A stretch of 37,213 nt of DNA from an uncultured Bacteroidota bacterium (lineage in GTDB: Bacteria; Bacteroidota; Bacteroidia; Flavobacteriales; Flavobacteriaceae): positions 22,501 to 59,713 of the forward strand of contig CABXGL010000007.1 of the NCBI GenBank assembly GCA_902511755.1, written 5' to 3'. Under the pieces are notes generated by a model. The model saw only the letters and a list, made by a program, of their open reading frames with translations. It ran no database searches and was not told where the DNA came from. Positions 1 through 8,701 of this stretch are shown here, one piece after another; position 1 is the first letter of the stretch; the number at the start of each line of letters is the position of its first letter. Position numbers and translations under genes: made by a program.

Positions 1-246
1 TATTTTTTTTTCTTCAGTTCCAAATTCAGCAGCTATAAATAACCTATCAAGAATTCTATAATCTCCAGTAAATACTAAGCCTTTATAATTGGATTCAGTT
101 AACATTCTAATTTGTTTACTAATATCTAAACCTATTTTTAATCCATATGTAGTTTTTATTGGAATTCTATCTAACGCAATCTCTTCTTGTGAGAACCCTG
201 TTATACTACAAGCTATAAATAATATATTAATGAAATATTTTAACAT
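1..246 (-). CDS. DUF6048 family protein, N-terminal part (cut by window edge)
   Basis: Reading the minus strand from an ATG at 246-244 gives 82 codons with no stop before the window edge, so the C-terminal part is missing. The product starts with a hydrophobic stretch ending in TGFSQ, a typical Bacteroidota signal peptide. It continues with YGLKIGLDISKQIR and later LFIAAEFG, which match my memory of DUF6048, a family of secreted and probably outer-membrane proteins of unknown function. The start overlaps the end of the upstream DUF6452 gene by about 20 bases, so the two are probably translated together. The order rlmD, DUF6452, DUF6048 is common in flavobacteria. Family assignment is from motif memory; the barrel idea is inference. 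Confidence 0.72.
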   Translation of the reverse strand, partial: MLKYFINILFIACSITGFSQEEIALDRIPIKTTYGLKIGLDISKQIRMLTESNYKGLVFTGDYRILDRLFIAAEFGTEEKKI

Positions 247-709
247 GTATAACTTTTTCGTCTTTAACTGCTGAATTCATTATTTCTGATTTAATAATCC
301 AATTAAGATTGTCATTTTCAATAACAATTTGATTCAAATCATAGTTTGAAAAATAACCACATGCTCTACTTATATAAATATGATTGTATTGATAGTTAAT
401 TAATATGTTATCATTATTACCTGAATTATCTACATTTTCTTTAAAATCTTTTACAAAAGAATAGCTAGTTATTTTTTCAAGGTTTTTTAATGGAACGGCA
501 ATTGAATCAGTTGTTTTAAATTGATAAATTTTTTCATTGTTAGATCCTTGAATTTTAAGGTTTGCAACCTCCTTTCTTAGACCTGAAGATTCATCATAAA
601 AAACAATAACAAGTTTTGGAGTATCGGGAATTGATGAAAGACATATATCATCTGGCTCACATGAAAAAATTATACAGCTTATAAAAAATAGAATTATGCT
701 TTTTTTCAA
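227..709 (-). CDS. DUF6452 family lipoprotein
   Basis: A 160-residue protein of unknown function. The N-terminus is a lipoprotein signal: two lysines, a hydrophobic core, and a lipobox ending at Cys17 (IIFSC). Acidic residues follow directly (EPDD), which in some Bacteroidota favours export of lipoproteins to the cell surface; that placement is inference. The phrase TPKLVIVFYDESSG soon after the cysteine is characteristic of DUF6452. The gene begins 13 bases after rlmD and overlaps the DUF6048 gene, so it sits in the middle of a three-gene operon. A likely role is as an outer-membrane lipoprotein partner of the DUF6048 product, but no function is established. Confidence 0.8.
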   Translation of the reverse strand: MKKSIILFFISCIIFSCEPDDICLSSIPDTPKLVIVFYDESSGLRKEVANLKIQGSNNEKIYQFKTTDSIAVPLKNLEKITSYSFVKDFKENVDNSGNNDNILINYQYNHIYISRACGYFSNYDLNQIVIENDNLNWIIKSEIMNSAVKDEKVIHVKIFH

Positions 710-722
710 TTTTATAAAATAA

Positions 723-2123
723 CTAATTATTAATTTTCAAAAGTACAACATTTTCTACATGATCGGTATGAGGAAACATGTCTACAGGTTGTATTTTTTT
801 AATAGTATACTTTTCTTGTAATTTTTCTAAGTCTCTTAATTGAGTAGATGGATTACAGCTCACATATATAATTAAACTAGTTTCCAATTTTAAAATTTCT
901 TTAATTACATCTTTATGCATTCCATCTCTAGGAGGATCAGTTATAATTAAATCAGGATTACCATGTTTCTTTACAAACTTTGAAGTAAAAATATTTTTTA
1001 TATCTCCAACTTCAAATTCTACATTGTTAATTTTATTTTCAATTGCAGTTTCTTTGGCTGATTTGACAGCTTCTTTAATGCTTTCAATTCCAATTACTTT
1101 TTTTGCATTTTTTGAAATGAATTGGGATATAGTGCCTAAACCTGAATATAAGTCATACACTATTTCGTTTCCTTTTAAATTTGCTAGCTTTTTAACGGTT
1201 TTATAAAGTTTAGTTGTTTGATTAATATTTGTTTGAAAGAAAGACTTAGGATAGATCTTAAAATTCAATTTATCTATAATTTCTGTTATAAATTTTTCTC
1301 CATAAAATAATTTAATATCTCTATCATATATTGAATCATTTTCCTTGTTATTAATCACATATTGAATAGACTTGATTTCAGGAAATGAAATTTTTAAATG
1401 GTTAAGAATTGATTTAATCTTTTCTGTCTTTTTTTCAAAGAATTGAATTATAACCATAAACTCATTTAAACTAGTATTTCGTATCATTAAATTTCTTAAT
1501 AAACCCTGTTTAGATCTGGAATTATAAAATGAAAAATTATTGTTAATAGCATATTCCTTAATTGATAATCTAATTTTATTTGAAGGATCAGATTGTAAAT
1601 GACAATTATTAATATCTACTACTTTATCCCACATTCCAGATATATGAAAGCCAATTCCTCTTCTTTCAATTCCTTTTTTATTACTACTGATTTCTTGATT
1701 TGTAAGCCAACGGTTTTCAGTAAATGAAAATTCTAATTTATTCCTATAAAAATACTCTTCATTACATTTTATTATTGGATTAACTTCTATACTATTAAAT
1801 ATTTTTTTAAATGAGTGTCTTATCTTGTTTTCTTTAAATTGAGTTTGTGAATCATAGATCATATTTTGCCATTTACAACCTCCACAAGTACCAAAATGTT
1901 CACATTTTGGTTCAACTCTTAATTTAGAGTAAGAATGGTATTTAGTTATATTACCTAAAAAATATTTTTTCTTTTTTTTATATGTTTTTATATCAACAAT
2001 ATCCCCTGGAACTCCATTTTTAAGCATTATTACAATTCCTTCAGAATTTTTAGCTATTGATTGTCCTTTTGAACCAATATCTATAATTTCAACAGAATTG
2101 AATATTTTTATTTTTTTTGACAC
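723..2123 (-). CDS. rlmD: 23S rRNA (uracil(1939)-C(5))-methyltransferase RlmD
   Basis: A 466-residue SAM-dependent enzyme of the TrmA/RumA family, which makes 5-methyluridine in 23S rRNA. The N-terminal 60 residues form a TRAM-like RNA-binding domain. An iron-sulfur cluster motif follows: Cys74, Cys80 and Cys83 (CEHFGTCGGC), with a fourth candidate in the later NNCHL segment. The C-terminal Rossmann domain has YDLYSGLGT for SAM binding, TDPPRDG, and the catalytic cysteine in YVSCNPST. Length fits the family. It leads the operon that continues into the DUF6452 and DUF6048 genes. Related family members methylate other uracils (RlmC, TrmA), so the exact base is by analogy; the iron-sulfur motif favours RlmD. 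Confidence 0.88.
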   Translation of the reverse strand: MSKKIKIFNSVEIIDIGSKGQSIAKNSEGIVIMLKNGVPGDIVDIKTYKKKKKYFLGNITKYHSYSKLRVEPKCEHFGTCGGCKWQNMIYDSQTQFKENKIRHSFKKIFNSIEVNPIIKCNEEYFYRNKLEFSFTENRWLTNQEISSNKKGIERRGIGFHISGMWDKVVDINNCHLQSDPSNKIRLSIKEYAINNNFSFYNSRSKQGLLRNLMIRNTSLNEFMVIIQFFEKKTEKIKSILNHLKISFPEIKSIQYVINNKENDSIYDRDIKLFYGEKFITEIIDKLNFKIYPKSFFQTNINQTTKLYKTVKKLANLKGNEIVYDLYSGLGTISQFISKNAKKVIGIESIKEAVKSAKETAIENKINNVEFEVGDIKNIFTSKFVKKHGNPDLIITDPPRDGMHKDVIKEILKLETSLIIYVSCNPSTQLRDLEKLQEKYTIKKIQPVDMFPHTDHVENVVLLKINN

Positions 2124-2193
2124 TTCGCTAAGTTAAAATGAAAAAATCGATATTATTAATTATATTTATGTAATTCCAAAAAACTTATTTATT

Positions 2194-5100
2194 ATGAATT
2201 TTTCTTTAAGATACACCCTGACTTTTATTTTAACATTATTTTTTACATTCTCACATTCTCAAAAAACTAAAAAAGACACAAGTAATGAAGCTTCTTTATA
2301 CTCCGGACTAAAGTTTAGAAGTATTGGTCCTGCATTTATGTCTGGAAGGATAGCAGACATTGCAATTAATCCATCAAATGAAAATGAATGGTACGTTGCA
2401 GTTGGTTCAGGTGGCGTATGGAAAACTTCTAATTCAGGCACTACATGGATACCCTTAACAGATGACCAATCTTTTTATTCTACAGGAAGCATTACTATTG
2501 ACCCAAATAATAATAATACTATTTGGCTTGGAACAGGAGAAAATGTAGGTGGAAGACATGTTGGTATTGGTAAAGGAGTATATGTGTCATACAATGGAGG
2601 TAAAACATGGGAAAATAAAGGTCTTAAAAAATCAGAACATATTTCTAAAATTATAGTAAATGGAGAAGATTCAAATACTATATTAGTTGCTTCTCAAGGT
2701 CCATTATGGTCATCAGGAGGGCAAAGAGGTCTTTATAAATCAACTGACGGGGGAAAAAATTGGAGATCTGTTTTGAATGTAAATAAATGGACTGGTGTTA
2801 CAGATATTGTTGTTGATAATAGAGATCAGAATATTATTTATGCAGCCACATGGCAAAGACACAGAAATGTAGCAGCTTATATGGGTGGAGGACCTGGAAC
2901 CAAAATTTATAAAAGCAATGATGGTGGAGATACATGGAAACAGTTAAAAGTAGGATTGCCTAGTGGAAATCTGGGTAAAATAGGTTTGGCTATTTCTGAG
3001 ATTAATCCAGATATTTTATATGCCGCAATTGAATTGGATCGTCGCAAAGGAGCAGTTTATAGATCCTCGGATGGAGGAGAAAGCTGGAAAAAAATGTCAG
3101 ATACAGTTTCTGGGGCAACAGGGCCACATTATTATCAGGAATTAGTTGCATCTCCTCATGTTTTAGATAAAATTTATTTAATGGATGTTAGAGTCCAAGT
3201 TTCAGACGATGGAGGAAAGACATTTTATAGAATGAGTGAAAAAGACAAACATTCTGATAATCATTCTATGACTTTTAAAAAAAGTGATCCAAATTATTTG
3301 CTTGTTGGAACAGATGGCGGTATTTATGAATCTTTTGATGATACCAAAACATGGAAGTTTATAAATAATCTTCCATTAACTCAATTTTATAAGCTTGCTG
3401 TTGATGATTCATATCCATTTTATAATATTTTTGGAGGAACTCAAGATAATAATACTCAAGGTGGTCCTAGTAGAACATTTCGATCAAATGGAATTACAAA
3501 TAGTGACTGGTTTGTTCTTTTAGGAGGCGATGGTCATCAACCAGCAACAGAACCAGGAAATCCGGATATAGTATATGCGCAATCTCAGCAAGGAAATATT
3601 CATAGAGTTGATAGAACAACTGGTGAAGCAGTATTTATAAAGCCTTATTCAGGATTAGATGAACAATATGAAAGATTTAATTGGGACTCCCCAATACTTG
3701 TTAGTTCACACGATCCAAAGCGTTTATATTTTGGATCCCAAAGAGTGTGGAAATCTGATGATAGAGGTGATAGCTGGACTGCCATATCAGGAGATTTAAC
3801 TCTAAACCAAGAAAGACTATCACTACCAATTATGGGAAGGATGCAAAGTTGGGACTCAGCTTGGGATGTCTACGCAATGTCAACCTATAATACAATTACA
3901 TCACTTTCAGAATCCCCAATAAATGAAAATCATATTTACGCTGGAACGGATGATGGTTTAATTCATTATACCAAAAATAACGGTAACGAATGGGTTACTA
4001 TGTCTGCTGATAAATTACCAAATCTTCCTAAGACTTCATTTGTAAATGATATAAAAGCTGACTTGCATGATATAAATACAGTTTATGTTGCTTTAGATAA
4101 TCACAAGTTTGGAGATTATAGTCCATATTTATATAAAAGTGAAAATGGTGGTAAGTCTTGGAATGCCATTGTTAATGGATTACCTAAGGAAACTCTTGTG
4201 TGGAGGATTGTACAAGATCATATAGATCCTAATCTATTATTTTTAGCTACTGAATATGGTTTATATTTTTCAAATAATCAAGGTGAAAAATGGATCAAAT
4301 TTTCAAATGGTTTACCAACGATTTCTATAAGAGATTTAGCAATTCAAAAAAGAGAAAATGATTTAGTTTTAGCAACTTTTGGTCGAAGCTTTTATGTTCT
4401 TGACGATTATTCATCTCTAAGAAATATTAATTCAGAAACAAGTAAAGATTTTATATTATTTGATACTAAGGAAGCTCTTCAGTATAACCCTGTTAGATCA
4501 GGATCTGCAAGTCAGGGAGCATCATATTTTAGGTCAAAAAATCCACCTTACGGTGCTATTTTTACTTATAACCTTCCAAAAGCTTATGAAACTTTAAAAT
4601 CAAAAAGAAAAAAGAATGAAGCTAAATTAAATAAAGAAAACAAGGATGTCTCATTTCCTGGCTGGACTAAACTTGATGAAGAAACAAACGAAAAGCCTTC
4701 CAAGATTATACTTGAAATAGTTGATAAAAATGGATTAATTGTTGAAAGAATAAATGGAACCACAAAAAAAGGTATTAATAGAGTTTCTTGGGCTTTGACA
4801 AAACCTATACTTTCGGTAATTAAATCAAGTTCAGGAATTGCTTATCCACGTTCAATTCCTGTTAATCCTGGAACCTATGGTGTAAGATTAATGGAACTAA
4901 AAGATGGTAAGTACAATTTAGTTGCTTCTGAAAAAAAATTTCAAGTAAAGAAAATCAGAGAAAATGTATTAAAAAATCCTTTATCAGATCAAATTGAGAA
5001 GTTAGTTTCAGATTTTATCGAATTTGATAAAGAATACACATTAATTTTAGATCAATATGTTAAAGCAAAGAAAAAAATGTCAAAATATGAACAAGCAATA

Positions 5101-5430
5101 AGATACGCTGACGAAATAAGTGCAAATTTGTATTCTGAATTAAAAGAGTTGGATGATCAAATGAATCTTATAGATTCTTTAATTTATGGCAATAAGTCTA
5201 AAAGTGAAATAATGGAAAAGGATAACCCAACAATATCTGAAAGAATTTCAGTTGCACTCAGAGGCTTTTCTGGAAATTCGTATGGTCCAACTAAACATCA
5301 TCTAGGTAGTTTTAAAATTGCTAAAAGACAATGGAATGAAATGAAACCTCTAATTGTAGAATTTAATAATAAGGTTGATGATAAAATTCAACTTTTAGAA
5401 GGTGTGGGGTCGCCTAAAATTATTGACTAG
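2194..5430 (+). CDS. Secreted BNR/VPS10-type beta-propeller protein (glycosyl hydrolase-like)
   Basis: A 1078-residue protein with an N-terminal signal peptide ending around SHSQ (residue 23). Residues 40-740 carry many Asp-box (BNR) motifs of the form S-x-D/N-x-G-x-x-W, including SNSGTTW, SYNGGKTW, STDGGKNW, SNDGGDTW, SSDGGESW, SDDRGDSW and SENGGKSW. This indicates one or two large beta-propellers of the sortilin/VPS10 or sialidase type. A beta-sandwich-like segment and a helical, charged C-terminal tail follow. Homologues are usually labelled glycosyl hydrolase or VPS10 domain protein, but I see no sialidase catalytic residues that would support hydrolase activity. I see no obvious type IX secretion C-terminal domain. 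It is transcribed alone, and its 3' end overlaps the convergent DUF3810 gene by 11 bases. Confidence 0.8.
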   Translation: MNFSLRYTLTFILTLFFTFSHSQKTKKDTSNEASLYSGLKFRSIGPAFMSGRIADIAINPSNENEWYVAVGSGGVWKTSNSGTTWIPLTDDQSFYSTGSITIDPNNNNTIWLGTGENVGGRHVGIGKGVYVSYNGGKTWENKGLKKSEHISKIIVNGEDSNTILVASQGPLWSSGGQRGLYKSTDGGKNWRSVLNVNKWTGVTDIVVDNRDQNIIYAATWQRHRNVAAYMGGGPGTKIYKSNDGGDTWKQLKVGLPSGNLGKIGLAISEINPDILYAAIELDRRKGAVYRSSDGGESWKKMSDTVSGATGPHYYQELVASPHVLDKIYLMDVRVQVSDDGGKTFYRMSEKDKHSDNHSMTFKKSDPNYLLVGTDGGIYESFDDTKTWKFINNLPLTQFYKLAVDDSYPFYNIFGGTQDNNTQGGPSRTFRSNGITNSDWFVLLGGDGHQPATEPGNPDIVYAQSQQGNIHRVDRTTGEAVFIKPYSGLDEQYERFNWDSPILVSSHDPKRLYFGSQRVWKSDDRGDSWTAISGDLTLNQERLSLPIMGRMQSWDSAWDVYAMSTYNTITSLSESPINENHIYAGTDDGLIHYTKNNGNEWVTMSADKLPNLPKTSFVNDIKADLHDINTVYVALDNHKFGDYSPYLYKSENGGKSWNAIVNGLPKETLVWRIVQDHIDPNLLFLATEYGLYFSNNQGEKWIKFSNGLPTISIRDLAIQKRENDLVLATFGRSFYVLDDYSSLRNINSETSKDFILFDTKEALQYNPVRSGSASQGASYFRSKNPPYGAIFTYNLPKAYETLKSKRKKNEAKLNKENKDVSFPGWTKLDEETNEKPSKIILEIVDKNGLIVERINGTTKKGINRVSWALTKPILSVIKSSSGIAYPRSIPVNPGTYGVRLMELKDGKYNLVASEKKFQVKKIRENVLKNPLSDQIEKLVSDFIEFDKEYTLILDQYVKAKKKMSKYEQAIRYADEISANLYSELKELDDQMNLIDSLIYGNKSKSEIMEKDNPTISERISVALRGFSGNSYGPTKHHLGSFKIAKRQWNEMKPLIVEFNNKVDDKIQLLEGVGSPKIID

Positions 5431-6490
5431 AGTAGTAATTAATAATAAGGCTAATTACCATATTGTAAGACTTAATGCCTTGCTTTTGGTTATTAGCTTT
5501 TAAAAATAATCCATAAAAATCTTTAAAATAAGGTTCTAAAGGATTTTTGTATTGTTCCAGTTGTTTATTTGCTTGGTTTATATTTTTAATTACTCCTCTA
5601 TTAACTTTAATAAATAATTCATCAAATTTTAATTTATCTGTTTTATAAAGTTCATTTAATAAATATTTTAGAGCGGATATATTACCACTATATGAAACAA
5701 ATTGATTTTTGGAATGTATAGCAGCCATTATTCCAATAAAATTAGCTTCATTTTCAGCTGAATATCCAATTTGATGTGCAATTTCATGACATATGGTTGT
5801 TGGGAGATATATTTTGGGTGTATTTGTATTTATTTGTGCTTCTAATGTAAAAAGGTTTATGTATCCGCTAAAGCCCATATAGGAGAGGGGAGTGCTATAC
5901 AAGGATTTTTTAACACTAATTATAGGGGCTTTATCATTAGTTATGTTTTCTTTCTCTAATGTTTTAATTGCCTCTATAGATTCTAGATATATCTGTTTAT
6001 TAATTTTATAATCAAATAATACTGGTAAAGTATCACTGTTAGATAATTTTTCATGGATATTATTTGTATTTGTAATAAATAGATCTGTCACTTTAATTAA
6101 TGAGCTTAGTTCATATTCATCTTCAATAGATAGTTTTGTTTTAAGATTAGTCCTATGATAGTTTAGTCCCCATTGAAATTGAAACACTATATATAATGTA
6201 GCTATAAAATGAAAAATATTTTTTAGATTTTGTCTTCTAGTATTATTGTTTTTTATTATAAACCACAATATAATTGGTATAGTTAAATATAATATGTCTC
6301 CAAATGAAAAAGGTAGTTTTCCAAAAAGATAAAGAGGTATTTGAGAGCTAATTTTATAGAATGATGTACTGTAATAGTTCTCTATTAAAATAGGATCTTT
6401 TTTAATTATCTGAAGAAAAATAATTACAAATAAACAAAGAAAAGAGATTAGGTTTTTTTTAAAAAAAGGAAGTGTATTAGATTTAAACAT
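5420..6490 (-). CDS. DUF3810 membrane protein with HExxH metallopeptidase motif
   Basis: A 356-residue protein. Residues 13-29, 64-79 and about 92-108 look like membrane segments. They are followed by the conserved WGLNYHR phrase and a large soluble part. Residues 235-239 read HEIAH, followed by E246 and E248 in SAENEAN. This is the layout of a gluzincin zinc peptidase, with two zinc-binding histidines, a catalytic glutamate and a downstream acidic ligand. The family is known as DUF3810 and I know of no defined substrate. It is the last gene of an operon after nrnA and the PPIase gene (12-base gap). A membrane-tethered peptidase acting on the periplasmic side is an inference from motif and topology. 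Confidence 0.8.
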   Translation of the reverse strand: MFKSNTLPFFKKNLISFLCLFVIIFLQIIKKDPILIENYYSTSFYKISSQIPLYLFGKLPFSFGDILYLTIPIILWFIIKNNNTRRQNLKNIFHFIATLYIVFQFQWGLNYHRTNLKTKLSIEDEYELSSLIKVTDLFITNTNNIHEKLSNSDTLPVLFDYKINKQIYLESIEAIKTLEKENITNDKAPIISVKKSLYSTPLSYMGFSGYINLFTLEAQINTNTPKIYLPTTICHEIAHQIGYSAENEANFIGIMAAIHSKNQFVSYSGNISALKYLLNELYKTDKLKFDELFIKVNRGVIKNINQANKQLEQYKNPLEPYFKDFYGLFLKANNQKQGIKSYNMVISLIINYYSSQ

Positions 6491-6502
6491 TCCTTTTTTC
6501 GA

Positions 6503-7588
6503 TTACTTTAATTCTACAATTTCAACTTCAAATATTACATTTGATTTAGGTGGTATCATTGATTCGCTGCCAACTTCACCCCATGCTAAATAATATGGGA
6601 TATAAATAATTGCTTTATCTCCAACATCTAATAGTCTTAAACCTTCTTTAAAACCAGGTATAAGAGCATCATCAGGTCCAACTCTACATTCTAGTGGTGC
6701 ATATCCTCCTGCGTTTTTTTTCTTCCAATTAACAATATTGTATCGTTCTGCAATCTCAAGTATACTAGTGTCTAAAAGTGATCCGTCTTCAAAATAAACT
6801 GCGTAATGTGTCATAATAGCTTTCTTTGGGTCAACCTTGGGGCCATTGCTTCTATAGGTCTTAATGTATTGTAATCCTGAATTAGTAGAAATAGACATAG
6901 ATTTTTTAGTTTCATGTTCCATTTTTTTACCTAGTTTTATATTTTTCAGTAAAGCTATTTTTTTCTCTTTATTAATTTTATCTTCTTCAAAGTAATTTGA
7001 AAATATTTTTGAAGCTTTAAAGGATCTTGCTTCTCTACCAACTCTTATTATGGAAATATTTTCAATGGTATCATTTTGCTTAATCAAGTTTACTAACTCA
7101 ATTCCTTTTATTACTTTTCCAAATACAGAATGACCTCCATCTAGCCAGGGAGTTTCTTTATGTGTTATAAAGAATTGACTTCCATTGCTATTTGGTCCAG
7201 AATTGGCCATTGATAAAACCCCTGGTCCATCATGGGTTAAATTTTCGTTGAATTCATCCTTAAATTTATATCCTGGATCTCCCATTCCAGTACCTTGAGG
7301 ACAGCCACCTTGAATCATAAAATTGTCTATTACTCTATGAAAAATTAAACCATCATAATACTTTTTCTTATAATATTCTGGACTTACTTCTTTATTTTTT
7401 CCTTCACTAAGAGAAACAAAATTTGCAACTGTAATTGGTGTTTCTTTGAAATTTAGATTAACCATTATATCCCCTTTGTTTGTTTTAATTTCAGCGTAAA
7501 GTCCTTTGCTTAGTTTTGATTGAGAATTGGCACATGAAATTAATAATGTTATTAATAGGATATTTGTAATATGTAAATATTTTTTCAT
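6503..7588 (-). CDS. Cyclophilin-FKBP fusion peptidyl-prolyl isomerase lipoprotein
   Basis: A 361-residue lipoprotein with a signal ending at Cys19 (LLISC). Residues about 30-190 are a cyclophilin-type isomerase, with FHRVIDNFMIQGG, the GPNSNGSQFFI active-site stretch and LDGGHSVFGKV. Residues about 245-361 are an FKBP-type isomerase, with GSLLDTS, VGDKAIIYIP and the closing VIFEVEIVEL. A charged linker joins them. Both families turn X-Pro bonds, so this is a double-headed folding helper for exported proteins, probably held on the inner face of the outer membrane. It starts one base after the nrnA stop codon and is followed by the DUF3810 gene, which suggests co-transcription. Confidence 0.88.
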   Translation of the reverse strand: MKKYLHITNILLITLLISCANSQSKLSKGLYAEIKTNKGDIMVNLNFKETPITVANFVSLSEGKNKEVSPEYYKKKYYDGLIFHRVIDNFMIQGGCPQGTGMGDPGYKFKDEFNENLTHDGPGVLSMANSGPNSNGSQFFITHKETPWLDGGHSVFGKVIKGIELVNLIKQNDTIENISIIRVGREARSFKASKIFSNYFEEDKINKEKKIALLKNIKLGKKMEHETKKSMSISTNSGLQYIKTYRSNGPKVDPKKAIMTHYAVYFEDGSLLDTSILEIAERYNIVNWKKKNAGGYAPLECRVGPDDALIPGFKEGLRLLDVGDKAIIYIPYYLAWGEVGSESMIPPKSNVIFEVEIVELK

Positions 7589-7589
7589 T

Positions 7590-8615
7590 TTAATTATTAG
7601 TAATAAGGTTGTCTTTATATTGATTAATTAATTTTTTAAACTTTTGGATAGTTTCTTCTATTGGGCCATCATCTCTTCCTCCAGCAGCATTCGCATGTCC
7701 TCCTCCATTAAAATGTTTATTTGCAAATTCATTGCATGAAAAGCTGTCTTGAGATCTAAATGAGATTTTTATATTATTTTCATCATTAATGTCTTCAATA
7801 AACATTACACTAAAAATTATATTTTTTAAAGATAATCCATAATTAACTATTCCTTCAGAATCTCCTTTTTGAAAATCAAATTTTTTAAGATCATCTCTTT
7901 TTAAATACATATATACAGTATTTAATTCTTTTAGAACATTTAAATTACTTAATGCAGAGCCTAAAACTTTTAATCTGCTGATAGAGGAATTATTATATAC
8001 CTTATTGTGAATATCACTTTGATTAATTCCTTTTTGGATTAGTTTAGATATAATTTCATGGGTTCTACTTGTAACACTTGCATATTGAAATGATCCAGTA
8101 TCTGTCATCATTCCAAGATATAAACATGATGCAATATTAGAATCTATGTTTTTTTCATATCCTAGTTCAATAATTAATTCAAATAACAATTCACAAGTAG
8201 ATCCAATTTCTATATCTGAGAAAACTAAATCAGCATAATCTTTTGGGCTTAAATGATGGTCAATTAGAATAATTTTTGCATTAGATGAATCTACATATTT
8301 GTTCATTTCTCCAATTCTATCAAGATCATTAAAATCTAAAGTAAAAATCAGATCAGCATTTTCAATTAATTTTAAACAAGAGTTCTTGTCAGAATCAAAA
8401 TATATTATATTTTCAAAACCAGGGGACCATTTTAAAAAGTATGGGGCTTTATTGGGGCTTATTACAGTTGAATTGTGATCAATTGAATTTAATAAGTGCA
8501 TAAGCGCTAAAGAGCTCCCTATAGCATCTCCGTCAGGATTTATATGAGGAATAATAACAATGTTTTTTTTTCTAAAAAGTAATTCTTTTAGAACAACAAT
8601 ATTTTCGTTTTTCAT
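7590..8615 (-). CDS. nrnA: DHH-family oligoribonuclease / PAP phosphatase NrnA
   Basis: A 341-residue cytoplasmic phosphoesterase that degrades very short RNAs and, in characterised members, dephosphorylates pAp; some relatives also cleave pApA from c-di-AMP breakdown. The metal-binding motifs are visible: HINPDGDAIGS near the start, DFND, and the DHH signature in LIDHHLSP. The C-terminal DHHA1 domain ends with GGGHANAAGG, which binds substrate. Length is typical. It heads a minus-strand operon with the PPIase and DUF3810 genes. A PgpH-like c-di-AMP phosphodiesterase gene lies elsewhere in the window (31269-33281), so the two could act in sequence on c-di-AMP; this link is inference. Confidence 0.86.
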   Translation of the reverse strand: MKNENIVVLKELLFRKKNIVIIPHINPDGDAIGSSLALMHLLNSIDHNSTVISPNKAPYFLKWSPGFENIIYFDSDKNSCLKLIENADLIFTLDFNDLDRIGEMNKYVDSSNAKIILIDHHLSPKDYADLVFSDIEIGSTCELLFELIIELGYEKNIDSNIASCLYLGMMTDTGSFQYASVTSRTHEIISKLIQKGINQSDIHNKVYNNSSISRLKVLGSALSNLNVLKELNTVYMYLKRDDLKKFDFQKGDSEGIVNYGLSLKNIIFSVMFIEDINDENNIKISFRSQDSFSCNEFANKHFNGGGHANAAGGRDDGPIEETIQKFKKLINQYKDNLITNN

Positions 8616-8675
8616 CTTGTGTAAAGATAATGATTCCTAGTAGATCTTTGAACAGAAATTATATCCTCATTTTTG

Positions 8676-8683
8676 TACTTTTG
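8676..8683 (+). promoter_or_regulatory. Candidate -7 promoter element (TACTTTTG) for the mutL operon
   Basis: TACTTTTG fits the Bacteroidota -7 consensus TAnnTTTG and lies 18 bases before the TTG start of the small membrane protein gene. No TTG stands at the usual -33 distance; the nearest, at 8648, is about 25 bases upstream. The element lies inside the inverted repeat GTAC-TTTT-GTAC (8675-8686), which could be an operator or chance. Confidence 0.4.
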
Positions 8684-8701
8684 TACTAAATCTTTATTCA
8701 A

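Noticed and set aside
89-274. 61-codon open frame on the plus strand
   Set aside because: It lies opposite the DUF6048 and DUF6452 genes, which have recognisable signals and family motifs on the minus strand.
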